14,535 nt of DNA from JBFXDI01 sp050181295. GTDB taxonomy: Bacteria; Pseudomonadota; Alphaproteobacteria; Rhizobiales; Aestuariivirgaceae. The DNA lies in contig JBFXDI010000104.1 of NCBI GenBank assembly GCA_050181295.1, positions 1 to 14,535 of the forward strand, given 5' to 3'. A program made the position numbers and the translations under genes. A model generated the notes under the pieces. The model searched no databases. It was not told the origin of the DNA and saw only the letters and a list, made by a program, of their open reading frames with translations. This document shows, in pieces, positions 13,382-14,535 of this stretch; position 1 is the first letter of the stretch, and the number at the start of each line of letters is the position of its first letter.

Positions 13382-13434
13382 AGGCGAAAACGGAAGCATT
13401 CCTCCGTTAGGCCATTCAGATGTAGTTTTCGCCT
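13382..13434. promoter_or_regulatory. Candidate Lrp-type operator between the divergent regulator and exporter genes
   Basis: AGGCGAAAAC (13382-13391) and GTTTTCGCCT (13425-13434) are perfect 10-base inverted copies whose centres lie 43 bases apart, about four helical turns, so both arms face the same side of the DNA. A smaller palindrome, GGAA-gca-TTCC (13392-13402), lies beside the left arm. The left arm abuts the regulator's TATAAT and the right arm ends 14 bases before the exporter ATG, so binding could shut both promoters. Lrp/AsnC octamers often bind such spaced sites. The assignment is inferred from position and symmetry. Confidence 0.5.
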
Positions 13435-13448
13435 CCATATCGTGAGGC

Positions 13449-14318
13449 ATGCCTTCGGGTCTCGTCACGCGCGCATCGGAAACCGTGCCACCGCACGCGT
13501 GGTTCGGCGTCAGCGCCATCTTCCATTATCTCGGTCCCTCGTTCGCGGTACTGCTGTTCCCGTCCGTCGGGGTGCTGGGCGTCGCCTGGCTCCGGATTGC
13601 GTCAGCCGCCCTTGTCCTCGCGCCCGCGACCCGGCCGTGGCGCACCTTCCAGCAGGCCGACGACCGCACGCGGAGACTTCTGCTTTCCCTCGGCGCCTGC
13701 CTCGCCGGCATGAACTGCGCCTTCTATCTCGCGCTGGACCGGCTGCCGATGAGCCTTGTCGCGGCGGTGGAGTTCGCGGGCACCGTCGGCATCGCGTTCT
13801 GGGGCCTGCGCACCGGCCGCAACATCGCCGCCCTGACCCTCGCGGTCGCGGGCGTCCTGATCCTGATCGACATCCGCTGGTCGAGCGACCCGGTGGGGCT
13901 GTTCTGGGCCTTCCTCAACGGGGCGCTCTTCGTCGCCTATGTCGTGCTCGGGCATCGCATCTCGGAAGCGGGGGCCCGCGGAGGGGTCGAGCGGCTGGGC
14001 GCGGCGATGGCGGCGGCGTTTCTCTTCGTGTTTCCGGTCGGCGTGGCGGAAGCAGCGACAGCCTTCGCGAACCCGCTGCTGTTGCTGGCGGGCGCCGGCG
14101 TCGGCATCTGCTCCTCCGTCATTCCCTATGTGTGCGATCAGCTCGCCATGTCGCGGCTGCCGCGCGCGAGCTTCGCCCTGCTGCTCTCGCTTCTGCCCGC
14201 CACCGCCACCGTCATCGGCGCCGTGGTGCTGGCGCAGATCCCGGCCCCGAAAGATGTTCTGGGTGTCCTGCTCGTCATGGCAGGCGTTGCGCTTCACAAG
14301 CCGATGTCAGGTCGGTGA
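13449..14318 (+). CDS. EamA/DMT-family transporter, RhtA-like amino acid exporter
   Basis: A 289-residue inner-membrane protein with about ten hydrophobic segments in two EamA halves (roughly 20-135 and 150-285). The block FPSVGVLGVAWLRIASAAL with the following RPWR, and FYLALDRLPMSLVAAVEFAGTVG, resemble RhtA, the E. coli threonine/homoserine exporter. The second half has WAFLNGALFVAYVVLGHR and VIPYVCDQLAMSRLPRASFALLLSLLPATATVIGAVVL. It probably exports an amino acid or related metabolite out of the cytosol. The ATG at 13449 is preceded by GAGG at a very short spacing. It is divergently transcribed from an Lrp/AsnC regulator that is its likely controller; the true substrate is unknown. Repeat copy B lies 29 bases past the stop. 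Confidence 0.92.
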   Translation: MPSGLVTRASETVPPHAWFGVSAIFHYLGPSFAVLLFPSVGVLGVAWLRIASAALVLAPATRPWRTFQQADDRTRRLLLSLGACLAGMNCAFYLALDRLPMSLVAAVEFAGTVGIAFWGLRTGRNIAALTLAVAGVLILIDIRWSSDPVGLFWAFLNGALFVAYVVLGHRISEAGARGGVERLGAAMAAAFLFVFPVGVAEAATAFANPLLLLAGAGVGICSSVIPYVCDQLAMSRLPRASFALLLSLLPATATVIGAVVLAQIPAPKDVLGVLLVMAGVALHKPMSGR

Positions 14319-14347
14319 GTGGACGAGCACGCTCGCTAAGCCCCACC

Positions 14348-14400
14348 CGTCATGGCCGGCCCTCCGAGCCGGCCATCCTTTTGGTTCAGGCGCAGTGGCA
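14348..14400. repeat. Dispersed palindromic repeat, copy B
   Basis: This near-identical copy of 12775-12826 is in the same orientation. ATGGCCGGC (14352-14360) and GCCGGCCAT (14368-14376) form a 9-bp stem around a 7-base loop, followed by CCTTTT (14377-14382), TTCAGGCGCA and TGGCA. Identity to copy A stops at 14400; the second hairpin of copy A is missing. It lies just after the exporter gene, where the hairpin plus CCTTTT may serve as its terminator, and about 48 bases before the IS30-family transposase stop. Confidence 0.8.
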
Positions 14401-14435
14401 TCGGGCAGCCCTCCCTTCGTCATGCTAGCGCAGGC

Positions 14436-14535
14436 TGGGGTGTGGATTCACGATTGAAGTGCAACACGTGTGTTATTGGAGAAGACCTCTTTTGGGGTTT
14501 GGAAGGCAAGGCACTTTCTGGGGGTTGAGTGGTAT
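14436..14535 (-). mobile_element. End of an IS30-family insertion sequence (boundary approximate)
   Basis: IS30-family transposase genes usually stop within a few tens of bases of the element end, and the terminal inverted repeat overlaps the 3' end of the gene. Here GGATTCACGATTGAAGTGCAAC (in pieces, around 14444-14465) is the likely terminal repeat, so the edge should lie near 14436-14447. The sequence between repeat copy B and this edge (14401-14435) resembles another genomic repeat (CGTCATGCTAGCGCAGG). The exact boundary and target duplication cannot be set without the other end. Confidence 0.5.
14448..14535 (-). CDS. IS30-family transposase, C-terminal end (cut by the window edge)
   Basis: On the minus strand, 28 open codons from the right edge end at TGA (14450-14448). 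The visible peptide contains TPRKCLAFQTPKEVF and ends TRVALQS. This matches the C-terminus of IS30-type DDE transposases, in which a PRK-LGF/Y-x-TP-x-E-VF block is followed by a VALQ-Ser/Thr end. Base composition in this stretch is clearly less G/C-rich than the neighbouring genes, which fits foreign DNA. Whether the element is intact cannot be judged, because the rest lies beyond the window. The small size of the evidence is the main caveat, but both blocks are in the expected order and spacing. Confidence 0.75.
   Translation of the reverse strand, partial: YHSTPRKCLAFQTPKEVFSNNTRVALQS

Noticed and set aside
12774..14400. CRISPR-like or composite transposon interpretation of the two repeat copies
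   Set aside because: Only two copies, 1.5 kb apart, with a regulator and exporter between them and no transposase or cas gene; a dispersed palindromic repeat explains them better.
14448..14535. Anti-phage or other defence system suggested by mobile DNA at the right edge
   Set aside because: The visible peptide fits an IS30 transposase C-terminus and no defence domain is present in the window.

Overview
The window looks like chromosomal DNA from a high-GC alphaproteobacterium (roughly two-thirds G+C by eye), most likely of the order Hyphomicrobiales (Rhizobiales). The reasons are the gene order rlpA - D-Ala-D-Ala carboxypeptidase - tmk - holB - metG - tatD - MBL hydrolase, the heavy GC codon bias that opens long antisense frames, and intergenic palindromes that resemble rhizobial RIME-type and REP-type repeats. 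I cannot name a genus.

Layout. Positions 1-342 hold the 5' part of a VOC/glyoxalase-fold gene (minus strand) that runs off the left edge. A 239-base gap follows, with an AT-rich imperfect palindrome near 531-555. From 8037 down to 582 a minus-strand cluster reads rlpA, a D-alanyl-D-alanine carboxypeptidase (PBP5 type), thymidylate kinase, DNA polymerase III delta', methionyl-tRNA synthetase, TatD nuclease and a PhnP-like metallo-hydrolase. It joins peptidoglycan remodelling at division, dTTP supply, the replication clamp loader and aminoacylation. Most junctions are tight or overlapping, but the metG-tatD spacer carries three stacked inverted repeats and the holB-metG spacer is 233 bases. Upstream of rlpA, 8038-8276 contains a two-hairpin repeat, then a secreted Sel1-repeat protein gene (minus).

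From about 9269 rightwards the genes are accessory metabolism and transport. There is a FadD/PimA-like acyl-CoA ligase (plus), a 2-keto-4-pentenoate hydratase-family gene (minus), a divergent class II aldolase/adducin-domain gene (plus) that lacks the usual catalytic Glu, an Lrp/AsnC regulator (minus) and a divergent RhtA-like EamA exporter (plus). The last pair shares an intergenic inverted repeat that is a good candidate operator. The window ends in the last 28 codons of an IS30-family transposase (minus).

The most notable non-coding content is a set of palindromic repeats in gene-end spacers: a 100-base paired-hairpin element (8158-8257), a RIME1-like element (about 10973-11020), two near-identical copies of a 52/53-base GGCCGGC hairpin element (12775-12826 and 14348-14400), and a G/C hairpin shared between the metG-tatD spacer and the aldolase terminator. 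I found no CRISPR array, tRNA, rRNA or convincing new multi-gene system; most of the region is conserved housekeeping DNA.
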